64,000 nt of DNA from JAFCUW01 sp049898325 (GTDB taxonomy: Bacteria > Pseudomonadota > Gammaproteobacteria > Burkholderiales > Burkholderiaceae_D), in assembly GCF_049898325.1 (NCBI RefSeq), contig NZ_JAFCXL010000020.1:1-64000 (forward strand), read 5' to 3'. Under the pieces are notes generated by a model, which saw nothing but the letters and a program-made list of their open reading frames with translations, ran no database searches and was not told the DNA's origin. Every line of letters starts with the position of its first letter. Within the stretch, counting starts at the first letter, position 1. Shown piece after piece: positions 33,247-41,157 of this stretch. Position numbers and translations under genes: made by a program.

Positions 33247-33310
33247 ACTACTAAAGATATAGTTGACAGTCGCCGGGGCGCCCCGCTACCATCAACTATC
33301 TTATTAGTTG
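33247..33310 (+). promoter_or_regulatory. Promoter with paired BlaI-type operators
   Basis: A -35 TTGACA (33263-33268) and -10 TACCAT (33287-33292) with 18-bp spacing precede the BlaI-like gene. Two similar dyads flank them: ACTACTAAAGATATAGTTG (33247-33265), overlapping the -35, and CAACTATCTTATTAGTTG (33293-33310), with perfect 6-bp arms just after the -10. Each is the reverse-complement likeness of the other. The layout suits repression and autoregulation by the BlaI-like protein. Confidence 0.7.
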
Positions 33311-33322
33311 ATGGAGCACGCA

Positions 33323-33697
33323 ATGCATATCACCTTTACCGATCGGGAAGCGGACGTCATGCAGGTGCTGTGGGACCACGGCGCCTGCCTGGTGGCGGAC
33401 GTGCAGGCGCAGTTGGCGGACCAGCTCGCCTACACCACGGTGCTGACCGTGCTGCGCACGCTTGAGAGCAAGCAGTACGTCGGCCACCAGGCCGAAGGCC
33501 GCGGCCACCGCTACCACGCGCTGATCGAGCCGCAGCAGGCGCGCAAGAGCGCGCTGCGGCACCTGACTGACAAACTGTTCAAGGGCTCGTCGGAGCTCTT
33601 GATGACCCACCTGGTGAGCGACCAGAAGCTCAGCGCCGCCCAGGCCGAGCGCCTGCGCGCCCTGCTGGCCGAGCACGACAAGGGTGAGCAGCCATGA
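33323..33697 (+). CDS. BlaI/MecI/CopY-family repressor
   Basis: The 124-residue protein is a winged-helix repressor: FTDREADVMQVLWDHGACLV, then AYTTVLTVLRTLESKQYVGH as the recognition helix, and a helical dimerisation tail. I use ATG 33323 with GGAG six bases upstream. The following gene encodes a BlaR1-like M56 protease and overlaps by four bases, so the pair forms a signal-inactivated repressor module. Its own promoter carries two matching operators. No beta-lactamase lies nearby, so the regulated process is unknown. Confidence 0.92.
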   Translation: MHITFTDREADVMQVLWDHGACLVADVQAQLADQLAYTTVLTVLRTLESKQYVGHQAEGRGHRYHALIEPQQARKSALRHLTDKLFKGSSELLMTHLVSDQKLSAAQAERLRALLAEHDKGEQP

Positions 33698-35274
33698 GCG
33701 CCGCCTGGATCGTGTATGCGCTGGCGGTGGCGGTGGTGCTCACGCTGGCGGCGCTGGCGGCCGAACAGGGCGCGCGGCTGGCGCGCCGGGCCGGGCGCTG
33801 GGTGTGGGCGCTGGCGATGCTGCTGACGGTGGCGCTGCCGCTGCTGGCGCCCGGCCCCGCACCACGGCCAGAGCCGGGCTCACTGGCGGGGCCACTGGCG
33901 AACAGCGCGCCCGCCGCCCGCCCCACCCTGGCCGCCGGCGGTTTTCAAGCCACGCCCTCGCTGACCCCGCGCGCCTGGCTGCCCGAGCGCGCCACGCAGG
34001 CGGGCGCCATCGACCTCGACGCGGCGGCGCGCCTTGCCTGGCCGGTGGCGTCGGCGCTTGCGCTGGCCGCGCTGGCCGGCGCCGCCATGGCGCTGCGGCG
34101 GCGCCAGCGCCAGTGGCGCCCGGCCCGGCTGGCCGGTGCGGACGTACTCGTCAGCGACGACGCCGGCCCGGCGGTGGTGGGGGTGCTGCGTCCGCGCATC
34201 GTCGTGCCGGCGTGGTTGCTGGACGCGCCGCCCCGGCGCCAGGCGCTGGTGCTGGCCCATGAGCAGTCCCACATCGATGCCGGCGACCAGCGCCTGCTGG
34301 CGGCGGTGGCCCTGCTGCTGGTGGCGATGCCGTGGAACCTGCCCCTGTGGTTCCAGCTGCGACGGCTGCGCCGCGCCATCGAGGTCGACTGCGACGCCCG
34401 CGTGCTGGCGGCCGGCCACCCGCTGGCCGACTACGGCGCGACCCTGATCGATGTCGGTGCGCGCGGGCAGCGCGCGCACCCGCCCATGCCATTTTTAGTG
34501 GCGATGGCGGCGCCGGTGCCGTTCCTGGAACAGCGCCTGCGCCTGATGACGCGCCGGCCGGCATTCTGGCAGCGCCTGCTCGCGCCCCTGCTGCTGCTGC
34601 TGTCGATCGACATCGGCGTCGCTGCCGCCCGCATCGCCCCGCCGCCCGCTGTCGCCGTCGCCGCGGCCACGGCGCCGGCCGGTCGCGCCGCCCTGGCCGG
34701 CTACTACCAGTTGGGCGCCAACCGGGTCGCCGTCGTTACCGTCAGCGCGGCCGGTCTCACCATGAAAACCAACCTGGAGCCGGCATGGCCGCTGCTGGCC
34801 GAGTCGGACGATGCTTATTTTGTGCCGGGTACCGACCTGCGCGTGCGCTTTGACCGCGCCGCCGCCACCCTGACGCTGAGCCTGTCCGGCGCCGCCGCCG
34901 ATCCGGCGCCGCGCACCGACAGCGCCGCCGTCGAACGGGCCGACGCGTACGTGGCGGCGCGCATCGCCAGCGGGCAGCCGCGCGCCGGGGGCGATGTTAT
35001 CGTTCGCCGCAACGTGGGCGCGCGCCAGCTGGGGCAGTTGCACGCGGCCGATTTCACGCCGGGCCTGCTGCGCCAGGCCAGCGCGCTGATGCCCCTGCAG
35101 CGCCATCGCAACGAGGCCATGGGCAGCGTGCAGCAGGTCGACTTCGACGGCGTCGACCGCTTGGGCTGGGACCGCTACAAGGTGCGCTATGCCAACGGCA
35201 CGCTCAATTGGGCGATCTGGCTCGACGCCGATGGCCGCCTTGCCGCGGCCACGCTGGCCCCGCCGCTGCGCTGA
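33694..35274 (+). CDS. M56-family metalloprotease sensor, BlaR1-like
   Basis: The 526-residue membrane protein has N-terminal helices (about 5-55), further helices near 110-130 and 205-225, and a zinc protease motif HEQSH near residue 190 followed by EVDCDARVLAAGHPLADY, the conserved second-ligand region of M56 peptidases. A helix near 300-315 leads to a C-terminal extracytoplasmic domain of about 200 residues rich in YYQLGANR-like strands, not a penicillin-binding domain. It probably senses an external signal and triggers cleavage of the BlaI-like repressor encoded just upstream (ATGA overlap). Confidence 0.88.
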   Translation: MSAAWIVYALAVAVVLTLAALAAEQGARLARRAGRWVWALAMLLTVALPLLAPGPAPRPEPGSLAGPLANSAPAARPTLAAGGFQATPSLTPRAWLPERATQAGAIDLDAAARLAWPVASALALAALAGAAMALRRRQRQWRPARLAGADVLVSDDAGPAVVGVLRPRIVVPAWLLDAPPRRQALVLAHEQSHIDAGDQRLLAAVALLLVAMPWNLPLWFQLRRLRRAIEVDCDARVLAAGHPLADYGATLIDVGARGQRAHPPMPFLVAMAAPVPFLEQRLRLMTRRPAFWQRLLAPLLLLLSIDIGVAAARIAPPPAVAVAAATAPAGRAALAGYYQLGANRVAVVTVSAAGLTMKTNLEPAWPLLAESDDAYFVPGTDLRVRFDRAAATLTLSLSGAAADPAPRTDSAAVERADAYVAARIASGQPRAGGDVIVRRNVGARQLGQLHAADFTPGLLRQASALMPLQRHRNEAMGSVQQVDFDGVDRLGWDRYKVRYANGTLNWAIWLDADGRLAAATLAPPLR

Positions 35275-35587
35275 AGCGGGATGGGCCTGTGCCGGGGACG
35301 CCCTTGACGCGTGAAAGTTGCGTCAAGATGCTTGACGCCAGCGAAGCCATTACATAGACAAGGCCGTGTTATGCCGCTCCGTGTCAATGTCGGCGCACGC
35401 AATGCTCGAAGCTGACGGGGCATTCGGGTAAATCAATTCCCGCAGGCAGCACCAACACCTCACGGTGAAAGCCCCGTATTTTTGATTTTTTCGACTGGCA
35501 AGGCACATAGTTGCATTGTCGGCAACGCGGTATTGCTCAGACTTTGCTATCCTTCGGGCGCACATCACCTTACAAAGGGGAAGTAAA
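35275..35587 (+). promoter_or_regulatory. Upstream region of the branched-chain oxoacid dehydrogenase operon
   Basis: This 313-bp gap holds no convincing gene. It contains three copies of the octamer CTTGACGC: at 35303-35310, inverted at 35320-35327, and direct at 35331-35338. The first two form a perfect hairpin or operator dyad. A purine-rich AAAGGGGAAG precedes the operon start. A sigma70 promoter could not be fixed with confidence. Confidence 0.5.
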
Positions 35588-36826
35588 ATGAGACAGAGCA
35601 ATCCTCTGACACTCCACGTACCAGAGCCCACCGGCCGACCTGGTTGTCAAACTGATTTTTCGTACTTGCGCCTGAACCCAGCCGGTTCCGTCCGCAAGCC
35701 GCCGATCGACGTCGCTTTTGGCGACACCGCCGATCTGGCCAACACCCTCATTCGCGTGCTCGACGACGACGGCAATGCCGTCGGTCCGTGGGCGGCCGAC
35801 GCGGAAAGCGACACCGAGCTGCTGCGCTTCGGCCTGCGCACGATGATGAAAACGCGGATCTTCGATGCGCGCATGGTCATCGCCCAGCGCCAGAAGAAAA
35901 TGTCGTTCTATATGACCTCGCTGGGCGAAGAGGCGATCGGCACGGCGCACGCGCTGGCGCTGCGCCCGGGCGACATGAACTTCCCCACCTACCGTCAGCA
36001 AAGCCTGCTGATGGCCAACCAGGTCTCGCTGGTCGACATGATCTGCCAGTTGCTCTCGAACGAGCGCGACCCCATGAAAGGGCGCCAGCTGCCGGTCATG
36101 TACTCGGTGCGCCAGGCGGGTTTTTTCACCATCTCGGGCAACCTGGCGACCCAGTTCGTGCAGGCGGTCGGCTGGGCAATGGCCTCGGCCATCAAGGGCG
36201 ACACGAAGATCGCCTCGGCCTGGATCGGCGACGGCGCCACCGCCGAATCGGACTTCAACACCGCCCTCACCTTTGCCAATGTGTACAAGGCGCCGGTGAT
36301 CCTCAACGTGGTCAACAACCAGTGGGCCATCTCGAGCTACCAGGGCATCGCCGGCGGCGAGAGCGTCACCTTTGCCGCCCGCGGCGTCGGTAGCGGCATC
36401 GCTTCGCTGCGCGTCGACGGCAACGATTTCCTGGCCGTGTATGCGGCCTCGAAGTGGGCTGCCGAGCGCGCCCGCGGCAATCTTGGGCCCACCCTGATCG
36501 AATGGGTGACCTACCGCGCCGGCCCCCACTCCACCTCCGACGACCCGTCCAAGTACCGGCCTGCCGACGACTGGAGCCACTTCCCGCTGGGCGACCCGAT
36601 CGCCCGCCTGCGCCGCCACCTGACCAGGCGCGGCTTGTGGTCGGACGACGAGCACACGGCGCTCGAAGCATCACTGGAAGCGGAAATCATCGCCGCCCAA
36701 AAGGAAGCCGAAACCTACGGCACCCTGGCCAACGGCCGGGTGCCCAGCGCCGCATCGATGTTCGAGGACGTCTATAAAGAGATGCCCGAGCATTTGCGCC
36801 GTCAACGCCAGGAACTGGGAGTGTGA
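35588..36826 (+). CDS. bkdA1: Branched-chain 2-oxoacid dehydrogenase E1 alpha subunit
   Basis: The 412-residue subunit decarboxylates branched-chain 2-oxoacids with thiamine diphosphate. The ATG at 35588 follows AAGGGGAAG. The ThDP-binding stretch is IGDGATAESDFNTALTFANV with VVNNQWAISSYQ; the phosphorylation-loop-like region reads TYRAGPHSTSDDPSKYR. The N-terminal extension (about 50 residues) is typical of bacterial BkdA1 rather than pyruvate dehydrogenase E1 alpha. It is first in a four-gene operon with E1 beta, E2 and E3, supplying CoA esters from Val, Leu and Ile for energy and branched fatty acids. Confidence 0.95.
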   Translation: MRQSNPLTLHVPEPTGRPGCQTDFSYLRLNPAGSVRKPPIDVAFGDTADLANTLIRVLDDDGNAVGPWAADAESDTELLRFGLRTMMKTRIFDARMVIAQRQKKMSFYMTSLGEEAIGTAHALALRPGDMNFPTYRQQSLLMANQVSLVDMICQLLSNERDPMKGRQLPVMYSVRQAGFFTISGNLATQFVQAVGWAMASAIKGDTKIASAWIGDGATAESDFNTALTFANVYKAPVILNVVNNQWAISSYQGIAGGESVTFAARGVGSGIASLRVDGNDFLAVYAASKWAAERARGNLGPTLIEWVTYRAGPHSTSDDPSKYRPADDWSHFPLGDPIARLRRHLTRRGLWSDDEHTALEASLEAEIIAAQKEAETYGTLANGRVPSAASMFEDVYKEMPEHLRRQRQELGV

Positions 36827-37866
36827 ACGTGAAGCGAGACCTGCAAACCAAAACCACGCCGATGACCATGATCCAGGCCTTGCGCTCGGCCATGGACGTC
36901 ATGCTCGAGCGCGACCCGAACGTGGTCATTTACGGCCAGGACGTCGGCTACTTCGGCGGCGTATTTCGCTGCACCGACGGCCTGCAAGTCAAATACGGCA
37001 AGAACCGCGTATTCGACGCCCCCATCTCCGAGGGCGGCATCGTCGGCACCGCCGTCGGCATGGCCGCCTACGGCCTGCGTCCCGTCGTCGAGATCCAGTT
37101 CGCCGATTACTTCTACCCGGCCTCCGACCAGATCGTCTCGGAAGCGGCGCGCCTGCGCTACCGCTCGGCCGGCGAATTCACCGCCTCGATGGTGATCCGC
37201 ATGCCTTGCGGCGGCGGCATCTACGGCGGCCAGACCCACAGCCAGAGCCCGGAAGCGATGTTCACCCACGTGTGCGGCCTGCGCACCGTCATGCCCTCGA
37301 ACCCCTACGACGCCAAGGGCCTGCTGATCGCCTCGATCGAAAACGACGACCCCGTGATCTTCCTCGAACCGAAGCGCCTGTATAACGGTCCGTTCGACGG
37401 CCACCATGACCAGCCGGTGGTGCCATGGTCGAAGCACCCGATGGGCGAAGTCCCGGACGGCTATTACACCGTACCCCTCGATAAGGCCTCCGTGTTCCGC
37501 GAAGGCACGGCGCTCACCGTCATCACCTACGGCACCATGGTGTTCGTGGCCGAAGCGGCCGCCAACGAAACCGGCATCGACGCCGAGATCATCGACCTGC
37601 GTTCGATCTGGCCGCTGGACCTGGACACCATCGTCAATTCCGTCAAGAAGACCGGCCGCTGCGTCGTCATCCACGAAGCGACCCGCACTTCCGGCTTCGG
37701 CGCCGAGCTGACCGCGCTGATACAGGAACACTGCTTTTACCAGCTGGAGGCGCCGATCGAGCGCGTCGCCGGCTGGGACACGCCCTATCCGCACGCCCAG
37801 GAATGGGCCTACTTCCCAGGACCCGACCGGGTCGGGGCAGCCTTCAAACGCGCGATGGGAGCATAA
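36823..37866 (+). CDS. bkdA2: Branched-chain 2-oxoacid dehydrogenase E1 beta subunit
   Basis: The 347-residue subunit pairs with E1 alpha. It contains VVIYGQDVGYFGGVFRCTDG and ISEGGIVGTAVGMAAYGLRP, the cofactor-contacting loops of transketolase-like beta chains, and MVIRMPCGGGIYGGQTHSQS. The C-terminal domain includes EIIDLRSIWPLDLDTI. A GTG at 36823 overlaps the E1 alpha stop; a second GTG at 36829 has better spacing from GGGAG and is an equal candidate. The overlap indicates tight coupling of the two subunits. Confidence 0.95.
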   Translation: MNVKRDLQTKTTPMTMIQALRSAMDVMLERDPNVVIYGQDVGYFGGVFRCTDGLQVKYGKNRVFDAPISEGGIVGTAVGMAAYGLRPVVEIQFADYFYPASDQIVSEAARLRYRSAGEFTASMVIRMPCGGGIYGGQTHSQSPEAMFTHVCGLRTVMPSNPYDAKGLLIASIENDDPVIFLEPKRLYNGPFDGHHDQPVVPWSKHPMGEVPDGYYTVPLDKASVFREGTALTVITYGTMVFVAEAAANETGIDAEIIDLRSIWPLDLDTIVNSVKKTGRCVVIHEATRTSGFGAELTALIQEHCFYQLEAPIERVAGWDTPYPHAQEWAYFPGPDRVGAAFKRAMGA

Positions 37867-37868
37867 CG

Positions 37869-39179
37869 ATGGGCGTACATATCATTAAAATGCCCGATCT
37901 GGGCGAAGGCATTGCCGAAGTCGAAGTGGTCGCCTGGCGCGTCAAGGTGGGCGACCGCATCGTCGAAGACCAGGTGCTGGCCGACGTCATGACCGACAAG
38001 GCGACGGTCGAAATTCCCTCGCCCGTGCATGGCACCGTGACCGCCCTGGGCGGCGCGCTGGGCCAGGCGCTGGCGGTGGGCGCCGAGCTGATACGCCTCG
38101 AGGTCGAGGGCGAAGGCAATGAGCACCTGTCGCCCAAGGCGCCGGCACGGGCGCCGGTCGCGGCGAAGGCCGAGGCCCGGGTAGACGCGGTGGCGTCGGC
38201 GCCGGTGCCAGCACCAGTGGTGCCGGCGAAAGCGGCGGCGCCCTCGCAGCAGCAGCAGCAGCAGCAAGCCGCCGTCGCGCCGACCCTGCGCGCCGCCGGT
38301 GAAAAACCGCTGGCGCCGCCGGCGGTGCGCCAGCGCGCCTGGGACCTGGGCATTGAACTGCAATTCGTCCATGGCAGCGGCCCGGCCGGGCGCATCACCC
38401 ACGCCGATCTCGATGCCTACGCCGCCCAGCGCGGCAACGGCGGCGGTGCCGGCGGCGGCGACAACCGTTACGCCCAGCGCAACGGTGAACACGCGGTGCC
38501 CGTCATCGGCCTGCGCCGGAAAATCGCCGAGAAAATGCAGGACGCCAAGCGGCGCATCCCGCACTTCAGCTACGTCGAAGAGATCGACGTCACCGAACTC
38601 GAAGCCCTGCGCGCCCAGCTCAATGCCGGCTACGGCACTGAACGCGGCAAGCTCACCTTGCTGCCGCTGCTGATGCGCGCGGTGGTGCTGGCCGCGCGCC
38701 GCTACCCCACCGTCAACGCGCGCTACGACGACGAGGCGGGCATCGTCACCCGTTACGATGCCGTCCACATCGGCATCGCCACCCAGACCGAGCCCGGCCT
38801 GATGGTGCCGGTGGTGAAGAACGCCGAGGCGCGCAACCCCTGGTCGAACGCCGCCGAAGTGGCGCGCCTGGCCGAGGCGGCGCGCCAGGGCAAGGCGCTG
38901 CGCGAAGAGCTCTCCGGCTCGACCATCACCATCACCAGCCTGGGCGCGCTGGGCGGCATCGTCACCACGCCGGTCATCAATGCGCCGGAAGTGGCCATCG
39001 TCGGCGTCAACAAGATGGTCGAGCGGCCGATGGTGCGCGACGGCCAGATCGCCATTCGCAAGATGATGAATCTGTCGTCTTCCTTCGATCACCGGGTCGT
39101 CGACGGCATGGTCGCGGCCCAGTTCATCCAGGCCATCCGGGGCTATCTCGAATGCCCGGCCACCCTGTTCGTGGAGTAA
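37869..39179 (+). CDS. bkdB: Branched-chain 2-oxoacid dehydrogenase E2 (lipoamide acyltransferase)
   Basis: The 436-residue core enzyme starts at ATG 37869, two bases after the E1 beta stop. The lipoyl domain (about 2-80) has the lipoylated Lys in VMTDKATVEIPSP. A flexible Ala/Pro linker follows that includes seven consecutive Gln encoded by CAG repeats (38247-38267). Next come an E3/E1-binding domain (about 140-178; PPAVRQRAWDLGIELQFVHG) and a catalytic domain with SSSFDHRVVDGMVAAQF at the C-terminus (His and Asp of the acyltransferase site). It passes the acyl group to CoA. Confidence 0.95.
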   Translation: MGVHIIKMPDLGEGIAEVEVVAWRVKVGDRIVEDQVLADVMTDKATVEIPSPVHGTVTALGGALGQALAVGAELIRLEVEGEGNEHLSPKAPARAPVAAKAEARVDAVASAPVPAPVVPAKAAAPSQQQQQQQAAVAPTLRAAGEKPLAPPAVRQRAWDLGIELQFVHGSGPAGRITHADLDAYAAQRGNGGGAGGGDNRYAQRNGEHAVPVIGLRRKIAEKMQDAKRRIPHFSYVEEIDVTELEALRAQLNAGYGTERGKLTLLPLLMRAVVLAARRYPTVNARYDDEAGIVTRYDAVHIGIATQTEPGLMVPVVKNAEARNPWSNAAEVARLAEAARQGKALREELSGSTITITSLGALGGIVTTPVINAPEVAIVGVNKMVERPMVRDGQIAIRKMMNLSSSFDHRVVDGMVAAQFIQAIRGYLECPATLFVE

Positions 39180-39182
39180 TCA

Positions 39183-40583
39183 ATGCGTAGTCAATCAACA
39201 ACTCTGCTCATCATCGGCGGCGGGCCGGGCGGCTATGTCGCTGCCATCCGCGCCGGCCAGCTGGGCATCCCCACCATCGTCGTCGAGGGCGAACGCCTGG
39301 GCGGCACCTGCCTCAATGTCGGCTGCATTCCATCGAAGGCGCTGATCCACGCCGCCGAGGAGTTCGACAAGGTGCGCCACTACGCCGACGGCGCCACGCT
39401 GGGCATCACCGCCACCGGTGCGCACATCGACATCGCCCGCACGGTGGCCTGGAAGGACGGCATCGTCAAGCGCCTCACCGGCGGCGTCGGCGCCCTGCTC
39501 AAAAAGCACGGCGTGCAAGTGATCAAGGGCTGGGCCCGCGTCATCGACGGCAAGACGGTCGAGGTGCTCGAAGCGGGCGACGATGAGCCCATTCGCATCA
39601 GCTGCGAGCACCTGCTGCTGGCCACGGGTTCGCAGGCGGTCGAGCTGCCCTTCATGCCCTTCGGCGGCAACGTCGTCTCGGCCACCGAAGCCTTGTCGCC
39701 GGCCACCCTGCCGCGCCGCATGGTGGTGGTCGGCGCCGGCTACATTGGCCTCGAACTGGGCACCGCCTACCGGAAACTGGGGGTGGACGTCACCGTCGTC
39801 GAAGCGCTCGACCGGGTGCTGCCCGCCTACGACGCCGAACTGGTGCGCCCCGTCGCCACCGCCCTGGCCCACCTGGGCATCGAGGTGCGCCTGGCCACCA
39901 GTGTGCTCGGGCTGAGCCACGACGGCCAGGCCGTGCGCGTGCGTAACAGCGCCGGCGAGGAGTCGGCCATCGAAGCGGACCGCGTGCTGGTGGCGGTGGG
40001 CCGCAAGCCGGCCACCGCCGGCTGGGGGCTCGAATCGCTGCTGCTGGACATGAACGGGCGCGCCATCAAGATCGACGACCAGTGCCGCACCTCGATGCGC
40101 AACGTGTGGGCGATCGGCGACCTGGCGGGCGAGCCGATGCTGGCGCACCGGGCGATGGCGCAGGGCGAGATGGTGGCCGACATCATCGCCGGCAAGAAGC
40201 GGCACTTCGCGCCGGCGGCCATGCCGGCCGTGTGCTTTACCGATCCGGAAGTGGTGGTGGTGGGCCTGTGCCCGCCGGACGCACTGGCGGCGGGCCTCGA
40301 CTGCATCGTCGCCAGCTTCCCGTTCGCCGCCAATGGCCGCGCCATGACAATCGAGAGCACCGATGGTTTCGTGCGCGTGGTGGCACGACGCGACAATCAC
40401 CTGATCGTCGGCTGGCAGGCGGTGGGCCGGGGCGTGTCGGAACTGTCGGCGGCGTTCTCGCAGTCGATCGAACTGGGCGCCTTGCTCGAAGACGTGGCCG
40501 GCACCATCCATGCCCATCCCACCCTCGGTGAAGCGGTGCAGGAAGCGGCCTTGCGGGCGCTGGGGCACGCGCTGCATATCTAA
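39183..40583 (+). CDS. lpdV: Dihydrolipoamide dehydrogenase (E3) of the branched-chain complex
   Basis: The 466-residue FAD enzyme reoxidises dihydrolipoamide with NAD+. It shows the FAD-binding GGGPGGYVAAIRAGQLG, the redox-active disulfide GGTCLNVGCIPSK (about 41-53), the NAD-binding VVGAGYIGLELGTAYRKLGV, the second FAD motif RNVWAIGDLAGEPMLAHRA, and the C-terminal interface HAHPTLGEAVQEA with the catalytic His-Glu pair. It lies 3 bases after the E2 stop and closes the operon; a hairpin follows at 40617-40650. Confidence 0.95.
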   Translation: MRSQSTTLLIIGGGPGGYVAAIRAGQLGIPTIVVEGERLGGTCLNVGCIPSKALIHAAEEFDKVRHYADGATLGITATGAHIDIARTVAWKDGIVKRLTGGVGALLKKHGVQVIKGWARVIDGKTVEVLEAGDDEPIRISCEHLLLATGSQAVELPFMPFGGNVVSATEALSPATLPRRMVVVGAGYIGLELGTAYRKLGVDVTVVEALDRVLPAYDAELVRPVATALAHLGIEVRLATSVLGLSHDGQAVRVRNSAGEESAIEADRVLVAVGRKPATAGWGLESLLLDMNGRAIKIDDQCRTSMRNVWAIGDLAGEPMLAHRAMAQGEMVADIIAGKKRHFAPAAMPAVCFTDPEVVVVGLCPPDALAAGLDCIVASFPFAANGRAMTIESTDGFVRVVARRDNHLIVGWQAVGRGVSELSAAFSQSIELGALLEDVAGTIHAHPTLGEAVQEAALRALGHALHI

Positions 40584-40616
40584 GCGGTCAGGCGCGCTGC
40601 GCGCTGCTTGTCCACC

Positions 40617-40650
40617 ATCCCGGCCGCACGAACTTCGTCGTGGCCGGGAT
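40617..40650 (+). terminator. Hairpin after the branched-chain dehydrogenase operon
   Basis: ATCCCGGCC (40617-40625) pairs perfectly with GGCCGGGAT (40642-40650), and the stem continues inward through CACGA/TCGTG with a one-base bulge. No T-run follows (CGTCTCCCC), so it may be a Rho-independent-like stabiliser or processing hairpin rather than a strict terminator. Confidence 0.55.
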
Positions 40651-40795
40651 CGTCTCCCCCGCATTGACGCGTCGATTTGCTGCCATCCGGGCCCGCTTCG
40701 TTGGGCATGGCGTTCTCCCGCATCAACGATGGCGCGTGGCGCCCGGCAGGCCCTGCGCACTTGTCCTATGCAGATGGTATAAAATTAACAATAAC

Positions 40796-40808
40796 AGTTG
40801 TGACAACT
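40796..40808. promoter_or_regulatory. Palindrome in the leader of the small HTH gene
   Basis: AGTTGT-G-ACAACT is a perfect dyad between a TATAAA element (40779-40784) and the start region of the HTH gene. The position suits an operator for autoregulation. Upstream at 40761-40769 lies TTGTCCTAT, identical to one arm of the palindrome before cyoA. Confidence 0.4.
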
Positions 40809-40848
40809 CCCGCGCAGGAGTACCTTGGCATTTTCAGCGGAGGACACC

Positions 40849-41157
40849 ATGAACGAAGCTGTCGGCATGCCGGTACCGGTCGCTTACGACCCCAACCATT
40901 TTATTGATCAGCTGGCCAAGCGGCTACGGGCCAAGAACGACGCCGCCCTGTGCCGCATGCTGGGCGTCGAGCCGCCCCTGCTGAGCAAGATCCGCCACCG
41001 CCGGCTGGCAGTCGGTGCGCCGCTCCTGATCCGCGTGCACGAGGTCACCGGCATGGCCATCGCCGACCTGCGCCAGTTGCTGGGCGACCGCCGCCGCACC
41101 TACCGCATCGGCGAAGGGCTGGGCAACAAGGCGCTGGTGCGCGCCAACCTGGTCTAA
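40849..41157 (+). CDS. Small HTH-type DNA-binding protein
   Basis: The 102-residue product from ATG 40849 (GGAGG nine bases upstream) has a helix-turn-helix-like core: LAKRLRAKNDAALCRMLGVE, PLLSKIRHRRLAVGAPLLIR, VHEVTGMAIADLRQLLG. This is the pattern of small Cro/C1-like regulators (variable recognition loop SKIRHRR). A TTG at 40825 with its own GGAG is a possible longer start. The stop overlaps the convergent glucanase gene by four bases. Target genes are unknown. Confidence 0.65.
   Translation: MNEAVGMPVPVAYDPNHFIDQLAKRLRAKNDAALCRMLGVEPPLLSKIRHRRLAVGAPLLIRVHEVTGMAIADLRQLLGDRRRTYRIGEGLGNKALVRANLV

Noticed and set aside
40617..40650. A standard Rho-independent terminator with T-run after the E3 gene
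   Set aside because: The stem is strong but no T-run follows, so it is recorded only as a hairpin with moderate confidence.
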